DNA of 64,000 bases from Lonsdalea britannica (GCF_002111595.1 NZ_LUTN01000005.1:1-64000); one strand, 5' to 3'. Shown: positions 31,820-42,516, numbered from the stretch's first letter. A program made the numbers and translations. The notes: generated by a model not told the origin, from the letters alone.

Positions 31820-34087
31820 TCAGGCCTGCGTTTCGCGCAGACGTTTCGCCGCCTGCACCATGTTAGCCAGTGATTGACGCGTTTCCGGCCAGCCGCGCGT
31901 TTTCAGACCACAGTCCGGGTTCACCCACAGGCGATCGGCAGGGACGTATTCCGCGGCTTTGCGCAGCAGCGCTTCAATCCATTCCACGCTTGGGACGTTC
32001 GGCGAGTGAATATCGTAAACGCCGGGACCGATTTCGTTCGGGTATTCGAACTCTTCAAACGACTCCAACAGCTCCATGTCGGAACGCGAGGTTTCGATGG
32101 TAATCACGTCGGCATCCAGCGCGGCGATGGAATCCATGATGTCGTTGAACTCGCAGTAACACATGTGGGTGTGGATCTGCGTGTCATCCTGAGCAATCGC
32201 GGCATTCAGACGGAACGCTTCCACCGCCCACTCCAGATAGGCTTTCCAGTCGGAACGGTGCAGCGGCAGACCTTCACGCAGCGCCGGTTCATCGATCTGG
32301 ATGATGCCAATGCCGGCTTTTTCCAAATCTTCGACTTCGTCGCGCAGCGCCAACGCAATCTGTTTGGCGATGGTTTCACGGCTCACGTCTTCACGTGGGA
32401 ATGACCAGCACAGGATGGTCACAGGACCGGTCAGCATGCCTTTTACCGGCTTGCTGGTTAAGGACTGCGCATACTTCGCCCACTCAACGGTGATCGGTTC
32501 CGGGCGGCTGATATCACCAATAATGACCGGCGGTTTCACGCAGCGGGAGCCGTAGCTCTGTACCCAACCGTTCTGCGTAAAGACGAAACCATCCAAATGT
32601 TCGCCGAAGTACTCCACCATGTCGTTACGCTCGGCTTCGCCGTGCACCAGAACATCCAAATCCAGACGTTCTTGCTCAATGATCGCCTGTTTGACGTGCT
32701 CGGCAATACCTGTGCGATAGTTCTGACCATCCAGACGCCCCTGTTTGAAGTCCAGACGCAAACTACGGATTTCAGTGGTTTGCGGGAATGAACCGATGGT
32801 CGTCGTCGGCCATGCCGGCAGCTGGAAGCGAGCACGTTGAGCTTCAGCACGCTGCGGATAAGGATGCTGACGCTGACTATCTTTCGCCACAATGGCGGCC
32901 AGACGTTTTTCCACCGCCGCATTATGTACGCGGGTAGAAGTACGACGAGCGCGGATTGGCGCACTGTAGGCTTCCAGCGGCTTACCGTCGCCGCTGTTCA
33001 GCGCGGTGGTCAACAGTGACAGCTCACTACATTTCTGCAACGCGAAAGCAAACCAGCTTTTCACTTCATCATCGAGACGCGTTTCTACGCTCAGGTCGAT
33101 CGGACTATGCAGCAGCGAGCAAGAGCTACCGATCCACAGCGTACGTTTGCCCACCAGCGGCTGAAGACGTTCAAACCAGGTGCTGAGGTCAGCACGCCAA
33201 ACGTTACGGCCATTGATCACGCCGAGAGACAGCACCCAGTCCGCCGGCAGCTGAGCGTTCAGCGCCGCGGCGTCGTCTTTGCCGTGCACCAGGTCAACGT
33301 GCAGCCCCTGAACCGGCAGCGCTTTGATGGTATCCAGATTCTGGCCGATGCTATCAAAATAAGTGGTCAGCAGCAGTTTCACCTGACCCTGTAGCGCATC
33401 GTAGGCCGGTTGGAATGCCGACAGCCATTTGTCTTCAAGTTCCAGCGCCAGCGCAGGCTCATCGATCTGTACCCATTCGATGCCGCGTTTCGCCAGTTCG
33501 CCCAGAACCTGTTTGTAGACCGGCAGGATATCGTTCAGCAGCGACAGGCGATCAAACGCCTCGCCTTTCACTTTGCCCAGCCACAGGTAGGAAACCGGTC
33601 CTAACAGGACGGGTTTGACTTTATGACCCAGCGCCAGCGCTTCATCGACTTCATCCAGCAGCTGCGTCCAGGTCAGTTTAAAACTCTGACCCTGAGTAAA
33701 TTCAGGCACCATGTAGTGGTAGTTGGTATTGAACCACTTGGTCATTTCCGCTGCGGCAGCCGGTTCGCCGGTTGGCGCACGACCACGACCGATGCGGAAC
33801 AGTGTATCCAGATCGACGGAGCCATCCGCATTCTGGTGGCGCGCCGGCACGTTGCCGAGCAGCAGACTGGTGGTTAATACATGATCGTACCAGGCAAAAT
33901 CGCCCACCGGCAGCAGGTCCACACCAGCATCCTTTTGTTGCTGCCAGTGACGAGCGCGCAGATCGCGGCCGACAGCCAGCAGTTCTTCCTGGGTCGTGTT
34001 CCCTGCCCAATAGCTTTCCTGTGCTTTTTTCAACTCACGACGTAAGCCGACGCGAGGAAAACCGAGAGTATGATTTACAATTGCCAT
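31820..34087 (-). CDS. metE: cobalamin-independent methionine synthase MetE
   Basis: MetE transfers a methyl group from 5-methyltetrahydropteroyltri-glutamate to homocysteine, the last step of methionine synthesis without vitamin B12. The 755-residue protein (E. coli 753) shows the zinc and substrate motifs [11 protein letters not shown] and [11 protein letters not shown], with [11 protein letters not shown] between them. The N-terminal half is the duplicated barrel ([14 protein letters not shown]). It is divergent from its activator gene metR. Confidence 0.98.
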   Translation of the reverse strand: MAIVNHTLGFPRVGLRRELKKAQESYWAGNTTQEELLAVGRDLRARHWQQQKDAGVDLLPVGDFAWYDHVLTTSLLLGNVPARHQNADGSVDLDTLFRIGRGRAPTGEPAAAAEMTKWFNTNYHYMVPEFTQGQSFKLTWTQLLDEVDEALALGHKVKPVLLGPVSYLWLGKVKGEAFDRLSLLNDILPVYKQVLGELAKRGIEWVQIDEPALALELEDKWLSAFQPAYDALQGQVKLLLTTYFDSIGQNLDTIKALPVQGLHVDLVHGKDDAAALNAQLPADWVLSLGVINGRNVWRADLSTWFERLQPLVGKRTLWIGSSCSLLHSPIDLSVETRLDDEVKSWFAFALQKCSELSLLTTALNSGDGKPLEAYSAPIRARRTSTRVHNAAVEKRLAAIVAKDSQRQHPYPQRAEAQRARFQLPAWPTTTIGSFPQTTEIRSLRLDFKQGRLDGQNYRTGIAEHVKQAIIEQERLDLDVLVHGEAERNDMVEYFGEHLDGFVFTQNGWVQSYGSRCVKPPVIIGDISRPEPITVEWAKYAQSLTSKPVKGMLTGPVTILCWSFPREDVSRETIAKQIALALRDEVEDLEKAGIGIIQIDEPALREGLPLHRSDWKAYLEWAVEAFRLNAAIAQDDTQIHTHMCYCEFNDIMDSIAALDADVITIETSRSDMELLESFEEFEYPNEIGPGVYDIHSPNVPSVEWIEALLRKAAEYVPADRLWVNPDCGLKTRGWPETRQSLANMVQAAKRLRETQA

Positions 34088-34103
34088 GCTTGAATTCCCA
34101 TTT

Positions 34104-34127
34104 AGCCGTCCAGATGTTTACACATCC
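34104..34127. promoter_or_regulatory. candidate MetJ boxes upstream of metE
   Basis: Three adjacent 8-mers AGCCGTCC, AGATGTTT and ACACATCC match the met box AGACGTCT at 6, 6 and 5 of 8 positions. They sit 17-40 bases before the metE start in the metE/metR gap, where MetJ sites occur in E. coli. A TTCAC-N7-GTGAA dyad at 34167-34183, nearer metR, may bind another regulator. Confidence 0.5.
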
Positions 34128-34191
34128 ATAATCCGCAGGTAGTGTAGTCAGCACAAGCGCAATTTATTCACTGTCACTGTGAAGGACTCTC

Positions 34192-35130
34192 ATGATCGAA
34201 CTTAAACACTTACGGACGCTGCTGGCGCTGCGCAATACAGGATCGTTAGCCGCCGCCGCCGCACAGCTCCATCAAACGCAATCCGCGTTATCGCATCAAT
34301 TTAGCGATCTGGAACAACGTTTAGGATTCCGGCTATTCGTCCGTAAGAGCCAACCGCTGCGATTCACTCCGCAAGGAGATATTCTGCTGCAGTTGGCGGA
34401 GCAGGTGCTGCCGCAAATCCAGCAAGCGTTACAGGCCTGCCACGAGCCTCACCAGGCCACGCTGCGTCTAGCCATCGAATGCCACAGCTGCATTCAGTGG
34501 CTGACGCCAGCGCTGGAAAATTTTCATCAGAGCTGGCCGCAGGTCGCCATGGATTTTAAATCCGGCGTGACGTTCGACCCGCAGCCTGCTCTGCAGCAAG
34601 GAACGCTGGATCTGGTGATGACTTCAGATATTTTGCCGCGCAGCGGTCTGCACTATTCGCCGATGTTCGACTTCGAAGTCCGACTGGTGCTGTCTCCCGA
34701 CCATCCGCTGGCGACCAAAGAACAGATCGACCCGGAGGATCTCAGTGAGGAAACGCTGATGATCTATCCCGTGCAGCGCCAGCGTCTGGATATCTGGCGC
34801 CACTTCCTGCAGCCCGCGGGCGTCAGCCCGGCGCTGAAGAGTGTAGACAATACGCTGCTACTTATCCAAATGGTGGCGGCCCACATGGGGATCGCCGCGC
34901 TGCCGCACTGGGTGGTGGAAAGCTTCGAGCGTCAGGGACTGGTCGTCACCAAAACGCTGGGGAAAGGACTGTGGAGCCGACTGTACGCCGCCGTACGCGA
35001 TGGCGAGCAGCGTCAGCCGGTCATTGACGCCTTTATTCGTTCGGCGCGTCAGCACGCCTGTTCGCATCTGCCGTTCGTGCGGGACGCTTCACAACCCAAC
35101 GCTGATGTACCCACAACGACGATAGAATAA
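34192..35130 (+). CDS. metR: LysR-type regulator MetR
   Basis: MetR activates metE and other methionine genes with homocysteine as co-regulator and represses itself. The 312-residue LysR protein has the N-terminal winged helix (about 1-60; [20 protein letters not shown]) and an effector domain with [14 protein letters not shown]. It is divergent from metE. Its last 98 bases overlap the 3' end of the convergent yigM. Confidence 0.97.
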   Translation: MIELKHLRTLLALRNTGSLAAAAAQLHQTQSALSHQFSDLEQRLGFRLFVRKSQPLRFTPQGDILLQLAEQVLPQIQQALQACHEPHQATLRLAIECHSCIQWLTPALENFHQSWPQVAMDFKSGVTFDPQPALQQGTLDLVMTSDILPRSGLHYSPMFDFEVRLVLSPDHPLATKEQIDPEDLSEETLMIYPVQRQRLDIWRHFLQPAGVSPALKSVDNTLLLIQMVAAHMGIAALPHWVVESFERQGLVVTKTLGKGLWSRLYAAVRDGEQRQPVIDAFIRSARQHACSHLPFVRDASQPNADVPTTTIE

Positions 35131-35931
35131 CGGCCGAGCCGACGATAAAGCTCGGCCAATGCGGTCGTTCCTGCCAAATCGCGAAATTGACCAGCAGGCC
35201 CGCCGGAACGTGAAAGTTGTTCATAATCCCCAACGTTCCGGCGTCCACCTGCGTCGCACCGTAGTTCCACATAAAATAGCCTATCCCGGAAGCCCCGATT
35301 CCCAGCCATACCAGTACGCCCCACTGCAACGAGGTCGTCGGCAGTTTGTGCGCGTTGCCGAATAGCAGCCAGGCCACCACCGAGACGCCCAGCGCACCGA
35401 GATAAAACCACGAGAATGCGCTGTGCTGCGGCATGGGATAGACCTCCATCAGGCGCTTGTAGCCAACCTGTCCGATGGCGAAGAAAATATTGGCCGCCTG
35501 CACCAACAACAGACCCCACCAGAACTGTCCGCTGATGCCGTCGTACCGAATCACCGCCGCTCCCGCCACGGCTAACAGCGCACTGAGCGCATATCCCCAG
35601 CGCAGGGGTTCCCGTTTCAGAAGATCATAAATCAGCGTCACATACAGCGGCGTCATGACGGTGAATAGCAGGAACTCCGGCACGGAGAGATAGAGATAAG
35701 CCTGAAAGGCGAACAGATACATGATGCCGAGCTGGCAGGCGCCCACCAGCAGGTAGAGCAGCAGCGCGCGCGGCGCGTAGCCCCGCCAGCGCAGGAAAGG
35801 CAGGAAGATCAGGCGGCTAGCCCGACACGAATCAGCACCGAAAACCAGCTGTCGACGTGACCCGCCAGATATTCGCCAATCAGGCTGAAGGAAAAGGCCC
35901 ACAGAATGGTCGTTATGATTAGTAATGGCAC
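35033..35931 (-). CDS. yigM: EamA-family transporter YigM, biotin uptake (frameshifted in this sequence)
   Basis: YigM is a ten-helix EamA/DMT carrier implicated in biotin uptake in E. coli. The C-terminal 260 residues are intact ([41 protein letters not shown]). The true N terminus is in another frame: GTG 35931 with GGAG upstream reads [20 protein letters not shown] and reaches a stop after RVGLAA. One extra C at about 35812 joins the frames and gives 299 residues, exactly the E. coli length. It overlaps the metR 3' end on the opposite strand. Confidence 0.88.
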
Positions 35932-36062
35932 GCGATGACTCACTCCAATAGCACTCAACAGGAACCGCTATTGTAAATGAGTTCTACGCGCGATTTTTCA
36001 CCAATGCGGTTGACAACCGAACAAATAAAGCGCGATTGCCAACCGTCTGTCACACTGAGAAC

Positions 36063-36676
36063 TTAGAACTGCCAGCGCAGCCAAGCGAAAAATACGTTGC
36101 CGTTATTGTAGGTTCCAGGAATGTAGGTCGCCTGGAAAGACAATCTCTGATAGCTAACGGAGGCCAGAGGCAACAGCACCGGAATCGGGAGGTAGTTCCA
36201 GTTATCTCGAAAAGTGACGCCCGCTGTGAATCCCAGCCCCAAGTGGAAATCAGGATCTGTCATCGGCTGCCAGCGTTTTTCGTAGCCGTAGCCTCCGATC
36301 GGTTCCCATTTGTTAAAGGAGTCCTTGAACGCCATCAGGTACAGGCCGTGCCAGTCGCCATCCTCATCCAACCGAGCGACGCCGAAGCCCGCGCCCCAGG
36401 GACGCTCATTGTAACTCTCGGCCTTTTCCTTGTCGTACGCCCAGCGGTTATGCCAGGTTATCGCCGGTACATAGAGGTCGTAGGATTGCGGAGAATTCCA
36501 AGTCATGGACAGATTGGTTTTGGCGCGTTGCCAGAATCCGTCCCCGATGACGTCGTTTCCTGCTCGCTCGCATTGACGGAAACATTATTGGAATCGACCT
36601 TTTCAGCCATAACAGGCGCCGAGAGGACGGACAACAGAGGTAAACACCGCGAAGGTACAGCTAATTTCAACAACAT
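36063..36676 (-). CDS. pagP: lipid A palmitoyltransferase PagP (frameshifted in this sequence)
   Basis: PagP is an outer-membrane beta-barrel that moves palmitate from phospholipid to lipid A. The barrel part is intact ([14 protein letters not shown] with the key histidine, [12 protein letters not shown] with the Asp-Ser pair, ending in FFAWLRWQF). The first 40 residues, starting at 36676, are in another frame and encode a signal peptide ([13 protein letters not shown]). One extra A in the AAA run at 36556-36558 joins them through E-N-D-V-I-G-D to give 204 residues. PhoP boxes were not evident. Confidence 0.85.
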
Positions 36677-36903
36677 ATCCAGTTCTCAATCACTCATAAA
36701 ACGCGCGCAGACGCCGTCAAGGCGGTATCCTTTCAGATGTTGCAGCGATAGGGAAAAATAGAAATAACACGTGTGGTCTCAGACAGAAAAAGTCGCGACG
36801 CGCTTCAGAAAGATCGCGCCACGAAGGCAGGCGACGCAAAGCGCTTCACCTGAATATAGAGCATCATTCCGAAGTGCGTGAAGAACATACAGGTCGACGA
36901 CGC

Positions 36904-37722
36904 TCAAATACCGTCTCCGTATTCAAAGCCGCGAGCACCGTTAAAGTACTGATCCATATCCATGGAGGGTTTATCTGTTTCAGGACGGCCCACAATGCGC
37001 GCCGGCACGCCAGCGGCGGTGGTATGAGGGGGGACCGGTTGCAGTACCACGGAACCAGCGCCGATTTTGGCTCCACATCCCACCTCAATATTTCCTAAAA
37101 TTTTAGCGCCAGCGCCGATCATCACCCCTTCACGGATTTTGGGATGGCGATCGCCGGTGGTTTTGCCGGTCCCGCCCAGCGTGACCGACTGAAGAATTGA
37201 TACATCGTTTTCCACAACGGCGGTTTCGCCGATGACGATCCCCGTCGCGTGATCCAGCATGATGCCGCAACCGATGCTCGCCGCAGGATGGATATCCACC
37301 CCGAAGGAAACGGATATCTGATTTTGAAAGTAGGCCGCCAGCGCCCGGCGATCCTGCAGCCAAAGCCAATGACCAATACGGTAGGCCTGCAACGCGTGAA
37401 ACCCTTTCAGGTAGAGCAAAGGCGTTGAGTATTTATCCACCGCCGGATCGCGCAGGCAGACGGCCTGAATATCCCGGGCGGCAGAGACAATCATTTGAGG
37501 TTCGGCCCGGTAGGCCTCTTCCAGCACTTCGCGGATGGCGATGGCGGGCATGGTGGAGCTGGCCAGCTTGTTTGCCAGCATGTAGCTCATCGCGCTGCCC
37601 AGATTCTCGTGTTTCAGCAACGTCGCATGGAAAAAGCTGGCCAGCATGGGTTCACAATCAGCCAGACTGCGCGCCTCATCTTTGATGTTTTTCCAGACCA
37701 GCTCTAATTCATCATTCGACAT
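36904..37722 (-). CDS. cysE: serine acetyltransferase CysE
   Basis: CysE acetylates serine to O-acetylserine, the carbon acceptor for cysteine synthesis. The 272-residue protein has the N-terminal helical domain (1-140) and the left-handed beta-helix with DIHPAASIGCGIMLDHATGIVIGE and a C-terminal PSMDMDQYFNG...EYGDGI tail that binds CysK. The start at 37722 is preceded by GGAGGA; the extension to 37776 lacks homology. Last gene of secB-gpsA-cysE. Confidence 0.97.
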   Translation of the reverse strand: MSNDELELVWKNIKDEARSLADCEPMLASFFHATLLKHENLGSAMSYMLANKLASSTMPAIAIREVLEEAYRAEPQMIVSAARDIQAVCLRDPAVDKYSTPLLYLKGFHALQAYRIGHWLWLQDRRALAAYFQNQISVSFGVDIHPAASIGCGIMLDHATGIVIGETAVVENDVSILQSVTLGGTGKTTGDRHPKIREGVMIGAGAKILGNIEVGCGAKIGAGSVVLQPVPPHTTAAGVPARIVGRPETDKPSMDMDQYFNGARGFEYGDGI

Positions 37723-37832
37723 TGCAACCGTCCTCCGAAGTCCATCGCATGCTAAAGTCATGTCTTTTCTGCGCAAGGCAAAACGAGATAGCCGCCGTCA
37801 GACGAGGACGATTCGTTTTCCTTGAAAAGGGA

Positions 37833-38849
37833 TTAGCTGGCGCTCTCGTCTTTGCGCGACCGGCCCAGCAGGCTTAGCGCGGCTTCTCGTGCATCTTTAC
37901 CGCAATAAAGCACCTGCCACAGCTGTTCGGTAATCGGCATCTCGACGTTAAGCCGCGTTGAAAGGGCCATGACCTCTTTCGTATTGCGATAGCCTTCGAC
38001 AACCTGTCCAATCTGGTCACGGGCCACTTCGACGCTCATCCCCTGCCCCAGCATCATACCGAAACGTCGGTTACGCGACTGATTGTCGGTACAGGTCAGG
38101 ACCAAATCGCCCAACCCGGCCATCCCCATAAAGGTCGAGGGGTCTGCCCCCAGCGCAACGCCCAGGCGCGTCATCTCGGTCAAGCCACGGGTAATTAACG
38201 CCGTACGGGCATTGGCGCCGAAGCCCATCCCATCAGACATTCCCGCGCCGATAGCGATCACGTTTTTCACCGCGCCGCCCAGCTGAACGCCAATAAAGTC
38301 CGGATTGCGATAAACCCGGAAACTTTTGCCGCAGTGCAGCAGTTCCTGCAAATCATCGGCAAACTGGCTGTCCGTCGACGCCAGCGCGATAGCGGTAGGC
38401 AGGCCGGCAGCCAGCTCTTTGGCGAATGTCGGTCCCGACAGCACCGCCAAAGGTATTGCGTCGCCCAACGCTTCTCGTGCAACGTCCTGTAATAGACGCC
38501 CGGTTTCGGCTTCCAGCCCTTTGGTCGCCCAAACGATGCGCGCATCCGCGCGCAGATAAGGCTTAATCTGCCGCAGCACGTCGCCGAACACATGGCTCGG
38601 CACGACCACCAGAATATTTTGGCTGGCGGCCACGGCACGCGCCAAATCGCTCTCCAGCAGCAACGTATCCGGAAAAGGCACATCCGGCAGGAACGCCTGG
38701 TTGCACCGGGCATCCTGCAACGCCTGCACGTGGACAGGGTCATGTCCCCAGAGCACAACGTTATGGCCGTTGCGCGCCAGTGTGATCGCCAGTGCGGTAC
38801 CGTAAGAGCCGGCACCGATAACGGTCATGGAAGCGTCAGGCATGTTCAT
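37833..38849 (-). CDS. gpsA: glycerol-3-phosphate dehydrogenase [NAD(P)+] GpsA
   Basis: GpsA reduces dihydroxyacetone phosphate to glycerol-3-phosphate for phospholipid synthesis. The 338-residue protein has the Rossmann loop [34 protein letters not shown] and [13 protein letters not shown] with the catalytic lysine. Its ATG overlaps the secB TGA (TGATG), so translation is coupled. Confidence 0.97.
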   Translation of the reverse strand: MNMPDASMTVIGAGSYGTALAITLARNGHNVVLWGHDPVHVQALQDARCNQAFLPDVPFPDTLLLESDLARAVAASQNILVVVPSHVFGDVLRQIKPYLRADARIVWATKGLEAETGRLLQDVAREALGDAIPLAVLSGPTFAKELAAGLPTAIALASTDSQFADDLQELLHCGKSFRVYRNPDFIGVQLGGAVKNVIAIGAGMSDGMGFGANARTALITRGLTEMTRLGVALGADPSTFMGMAGLGDLVLTCTDNQSRNRRFGMMLGQGMSVEVARDQIGQVVEGYRNTKEVMALSTRLNVEMPITEQLWQVLYCGKDAREAALSLLGRSRKDESAS

Positions 38850-39321
38850 CAGGCATCCAGCTGCGGCGCAGCGGCGCCTTCTTCGGATGCTTGCTGTTCC
38901 AGATAGTTCATGAACAGCGCATCAAAGTTGACCGGAGCCAGGTTCAACTGCGGGAAGGTACCGCGGGAAACCAGGCTAGTTATGCATTCACGCGCATACG
39001 GGAACAGAACATTCGGGCAGTAAGCGCCCAGACAATGAGCCAGCTGCGGGCCTTCCAGACCGGAAACGGTGAAAATACCCGCCTGCTGAACTTCACACAG
39101 GAACGCCGTTTCTTCACCCAGCAGCGCAGTCACCGTAACGCGCAGCACCACTTCGTAGACGTCGTCAGCCAGCTGCTTGACGCCGTATCCAGATCCAGTT
39201 TGACCTCAGGGCTCCACTCTTGTTGAAACACCTGCGGTGCCTTCGGCGCTTCGAAAGAGATATCTTTGGTGTAGATACGCTGGATTTGGAATGAGGTTTC
39301 GACGTTGTTGTGTTCGGACAT
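38849..39321 (-). CDS. secB: protein-export chaperone SecB (frameshifted in this sequence)
   Basis: SecB is the tetrameric cytosolic chaperone that hands unfolded preproteins to SecA. The start [20 protein letters not shown] and the core [20 protein letters not shown] / [15 protein letters not shown] are in different frames. At about 39175 the message reads TCAAGCAGCTGG where TCAAGCCAGCTGG would encode S-S-Q-L-A; one added C gives 157 residues (E. coli 155). In E. coli grxC lies just upstream; here only 124 bases separate secB from yibN. Confidence 0.9.
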
Positions 39322-39398
39322 AGTTAAAAATACCTTTTGTTAGATTTCCTTGACGCGCTTCCCTGTCTGCGGAAAGTCAACGCCAGCGCTAAGGGCCC

Positions 39399-39428
39399 CG
39401 CGCCCGGTCAATCATTGCCGCGGGCGCG
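39399..39428 (-). other. GC-rich hairpin between yibN and secB
   Basis: A perfect 8-bp stem CGCGCCCG/CGGGCGCG with a 14-base loop lies where grxC is found in E. coli. No T-run follows. It may be a weak terminator for yibN or a relic of the deletion of grxC. Confidence 0.35.
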
Positions 39429-39445
39429 ACGCACGGCCGTCTCTA

Positions 39446-39889
39446 TTACTTGCCGCGAACCAGTGGAAGGTTTTCACCGCTCCAGCCCGCAAGGCCGTCT
39501 TTCAGAATCACAACACGGGTAAAGCCCGCGTTAAACAGCTGCTCGGCTGACTGACGAGAGGACATCCCGTTAGCGCAGACCACGATGACGGGCTGAGCCT
39601 TGTGCTTTTCGAGTTCGCCCAAGCTACCGTTTTTAATATCGTTAGGTAACAGGTTGATGGAGCTCGCGATGTGTCCACGGCGATACTCTTCACGCGTACG
39701 CAGATCCACCACGACCGCATCTTCTTTGTTAATCAGTCGGATCGCTTCTGTACGAGCAACATCCTTTACCTTCGAAAACTTACTCTTAAACGTAAGCACG
39801 ATGACCAGAACAAGCAACACAACCCAAGCCAGGCTGAGGATCGGGTGTCTGCTAACGAATGGCATGATCTCTTGCATAATGTCTTGCAT
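39446..39889 (-). CDS. yibN: membrane-anchored rhodanese-domain protein YibN
   Basis: A 147-residue protein with one N-terminal membrane helix (about 18-34) and a cytosolic rhodanese domain (about 50-140; [33 protein letters not shown]). A cysteine in the active-site position (C105 in [13 protein letters not shown]) suggests a working sulphur-carrier site; E. coli YibN has no cysteine at this aligned position. Function is not established. The start is uncertain by four residues (ATG 39889 or the next ATG). It is upstream of secB and divergent from envC. Confidence 0.9.
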   Translation of the reverse strand: MQDIMQEIMPFVSRHPILSLAWVVLLVLVIVLTFKSKFSKVKDVARTEAIRLINKEDAVVVDLRTREEYRRGHIASSINLLPNDIKNGSLGELEKHKAQPVIVVCANGMSSRQSAEQLFNAGFTRVVILKDGLAGWSGENLPLVRGK

Positions 39890-40182
39890 GAGGTGTAACG
39901 ACTCCGGAATCAGTTAAGCAATCAATATTGAGGTGTTTGAGTATACCTGCGCGATAGGGCAATTACAGCCTGAAAGCCAATATCGCCGAGTGAATCTGCG
40001 CGTAGCTACATAAAAACCCGCCAGAAAACGACACGCGCGATCATTTTATGCGGAGAGTCTTCCACTTATCTATTATTGATCTCATTGCAGCCTGCATCAG
40101 CGACTCTCGCACACAGTTAGTAATAGAAACCCTGAGTGAGACAACTGGTCAGCGGCTGTGCATCGTGGAATAATCCATCATC

Positions 40183-41459
40183 ATGAATAAAAGCGCGTTT
40201 TCTGTACCGTTAGGGACAACTGACCGCCAACGTCGGCGACTTCGCTACGCCAGTGCATTATGCATTGGCGCTTTGCTGTTGCCGTTCCGCAGCGGGGCCG
40301 ACGACAGTCAGCAGCAGCTCAAATCTTTGCAGCAAAATATCGCCGCTAAAGAGAAAAGCGTCAAAGAGCAACAACAGCGGCGCAGCGCTTTGCTGGAGCA
40401 GTTAAAACGTCAGGAACAGTCTATTTCGCAATCCAGCCGCCAGTTGCGGGAAACACGCGGCACGTTGGAGAAGCTGGCGCAGGAAATTAAAACCCTGAAC
40501 GCCTCCATCGCCACACTGCAGTCGCGCCAGAAAACGCAGGAGCAACTGCTCTCACAGCAGTTGGATGCGGCTTTTCGTCAAGGTCAGCACAGCGGAATTC
40601 AACTCATTTTGAGCGGCGAAGAAAGCCAGCGTCGCGAACGTATTCTGGCGTATTTCGGCTATCTGAATCAGGCCCGTCAGGAATCTATCGTGCATCTGCA
40701 GCAAACCCGCACAGACCTCGCCCAGCAAAAAGAAGCGCTCGGCGATCGGCTGGCGCGTCAGCAGAGTTTGCTCAGTGAACAGCAGCAGCAGCAGAAAACG
40801 CTGGAGCAGGCTCAGGCGAACGCCAGAAGACGCTTGGCACACTCGAAAGCACGCTGGAGAAAGATCAGCAGCAACTGACCGAACTGCGTCAAAACGAAAC
40901 CCGCCTGCGCGACAAAATCGCCCGCGCAGAACGGGAAGCGCGCGCGCGGGCCGAGCGAGAAGCCCGGGAGGCGGCGCGCGTCAGAGAAAAAGAAGATAAG
41001 GCGAAACGCAGCGGCACCCGCTATACCCCCACCGACAGCGAACGTTCTCTGATGGCGCGCACCGGCGGACTGGGAAGACCTGATGGACAGGCCGTCTGGC
41101 CAATTCGCGGTCAAACCCTGCACCGTTACGGCGAGCCATTGCAGGGCGAACTCCGTTGGAAAGGACTGGTCATCGGCGCGCCGGAAGGCACCGAGGTCAA
41201 AGCCATCGCCGACGGCAGCGTGCTAATGGCCGACTGGCTACAAGGATACGGTCTGATGGTGGTGGTTGAGCACGGCAAAGGCGACATGAGCCTGTATGGA
41301 TATAACCAGAGCGCACTGGTGTCCGTTGGCGACAAGGTCAAGGCAGGACAACCTATTGCGCTCGTCGGCACCAGCGGCGGACAAAGCCAGCCGGCGCTCT
41401 ATTTTGAAATCAGACGTCAAGGTCAGGCCGTTAACCCACTCCCCTGGTTAGGAAGGTAG
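40183..41459 (+). CDS. envC: murein hydrolase activator EnvC (frameshifted in this sequence)
   Basis: EnvC is the periplasmic activator of amidases AmiA and AmiB at the septum, recruited by FtsEX. It has a signal peptide (about 20-40), a long coiled coil (about 45-290) and a degenerate LytM domain at the C terminus (LRWKGLVIGAPEGTEVKAIADG ... YFEIRRQGQAVNPLPWLGR in parts). The frame breaks near 40818: CAGGCGAACGCCAG needs one more G (A-E-R-Q-K) to continue, giving 425 residues (E. coli 419). yibQ follows by 2 bases. Confidence 0.9.
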
Positions 41460-41461
41460 TT

Positions 41462-42418
41462 TTGCGTCCATTCATTTTTCGCGTTATCTCGGCTATTACC
41501 CTATGTGGTCTGATGGTTCCCGCCTGGGCAGGCAAACTGTCTATCGTTATCGACGACTTTGGCTACCGCCTCCACAATGAACGTCAGGTGTTGGCCATGC
41601 CGACAGCCATTTCCGTCGCGGTATTGCCAAATGCCCCGAACGCGCGCGAGATGGCGACGGAAGCCCACCAGCAGGGCCGCGAAGTCCTGATCCATCTGCC
41701 TATGGCGCCGATGAGCAAACAGCCGCTGGAGCGAGACACTTTGCGACCGGACATGAGCAGCGAAGAAATCCAGCGCATTCTGCGTGAAGCGGTCGGTAAA
41801 GTGCCCTATGCCGTTGGGCTTAATAACCATATGGGCAGCGCCATGACCGCCAGTCTGCCGGGCATGCAGAAAGTGATGCAGGCCATGACCGTTTACCGGC
41901 TCTACTTTCTGGACAGCATGACGATAGGCAGCAGCCAGGCCAGCCGGGCGGCGGAAGGAACAGGCGTCAAAGTCGTCAAACGCAGGGTTTTTCTGGATGA
42001 TACCCAGAACGAGGCCGACATTCGTCAACAGTTCAGTCGAGCCGTTGAGCTAGCGCGCCGCAACGGTTCCGCCATCGCCATCGGCCATCCGCACCCCAAC
42101 ACCATCCGCGTACTGCAACAAATGTTGCCCACTCTGCCCTCCGATATCGTCTTGGTGCGGCCTAGCCAGCTATTAAACGAGCCTCAGGAACCCCTGAGGT
42201 ACCGACCTGTGCCGGTCTATACCGCCTCCTCGAAACACTCGTTCCGTCCGCCGCAACTGTGCCGGGCTAAACGCCCGTTGTCGCCGATGCCTCAACCGCA
42301 GGTGCTTAGCCAACTTAGCGAGAACATGAGCCACAGCGTGCCCGTCGTTTATCTCAAGCAGCGTTGGCAGACCTGGATGGGCGATCCCATCATCGGTACG
42401 CCGCCGGCAGAAAAATAA
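41462..42418 (+). CDS. yibQ: divergent polysaccharide deacetylase family protein YibQ
   Basis: A 318-residue protein with a signal peptide (about 1-23, ending PAWAG) and a divergent polysaccharide-deacetylase barrel (KLSIVIDDFGYRLHNE, VLIHLPMAP, VGLNNHMGSAMT, IAIGHPHPNT). It is periplasmic, of unknown enzymology, and regularly paired with envC. It appears to start with TTG at 41462, preceded by GGAAGG, two bases after the envC stop; no ATG fits the signal peptide. The C-terminal tail after residue 245 is basic and variable. Confidence 0.9.
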   Translation: MRPFIFRVISAITLCGLMVPAWAGKLSIVIDDFGYRLHNERQVLAMPTAISVAVLPNAPNAREMATEAHQQGREVLIHLPMAPMSKQPLERDTLRPDMSSEEIQRILREAVGKVPYAVGLNNHMGSAMTASLPGMQKVMQAMTVYRLYFLDSMTIGSSQASRAAEGTGVKVVKRRVFLDDTQNEADIRQQFSRAVELARRNGSAIAIGHPHPNTIRVLQQMLPTLPSDIVLVRPSQLLNEPQEPLRYRPVPVYTASSKHSFRPPQLCRAKRPLSPMPQPQVLSQLSENMSHSVPVVYLKQRWQTWMGDPIIGTPPAEK

Positions 42419-42471
42419 TGCCAGGCTGTCCGCTGGAAAATGAAATGCTATGATAGCGCCCAATAGATAGC

Positions 42472-42490
42472 GTGAGGCACGGTGCCTCAC
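42472..42490. repeat. 19-bp odd palindrome in the hldD leader
   Basis: GTGAGGCAC-G-GTGCCTCAC is a perfect palindrome ending 26 bases before the hldD ATG and downstream of a possible -10 (TATGAT, 42449-42454). It could be an operator, an mRNA 5' hairpin, or the yibQ terminator without a U-tract. Confidence 0.55.
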
Positions 42491-42516
42491 TTAACAGCTT
42501 AGCAAGGGTAATTCCC

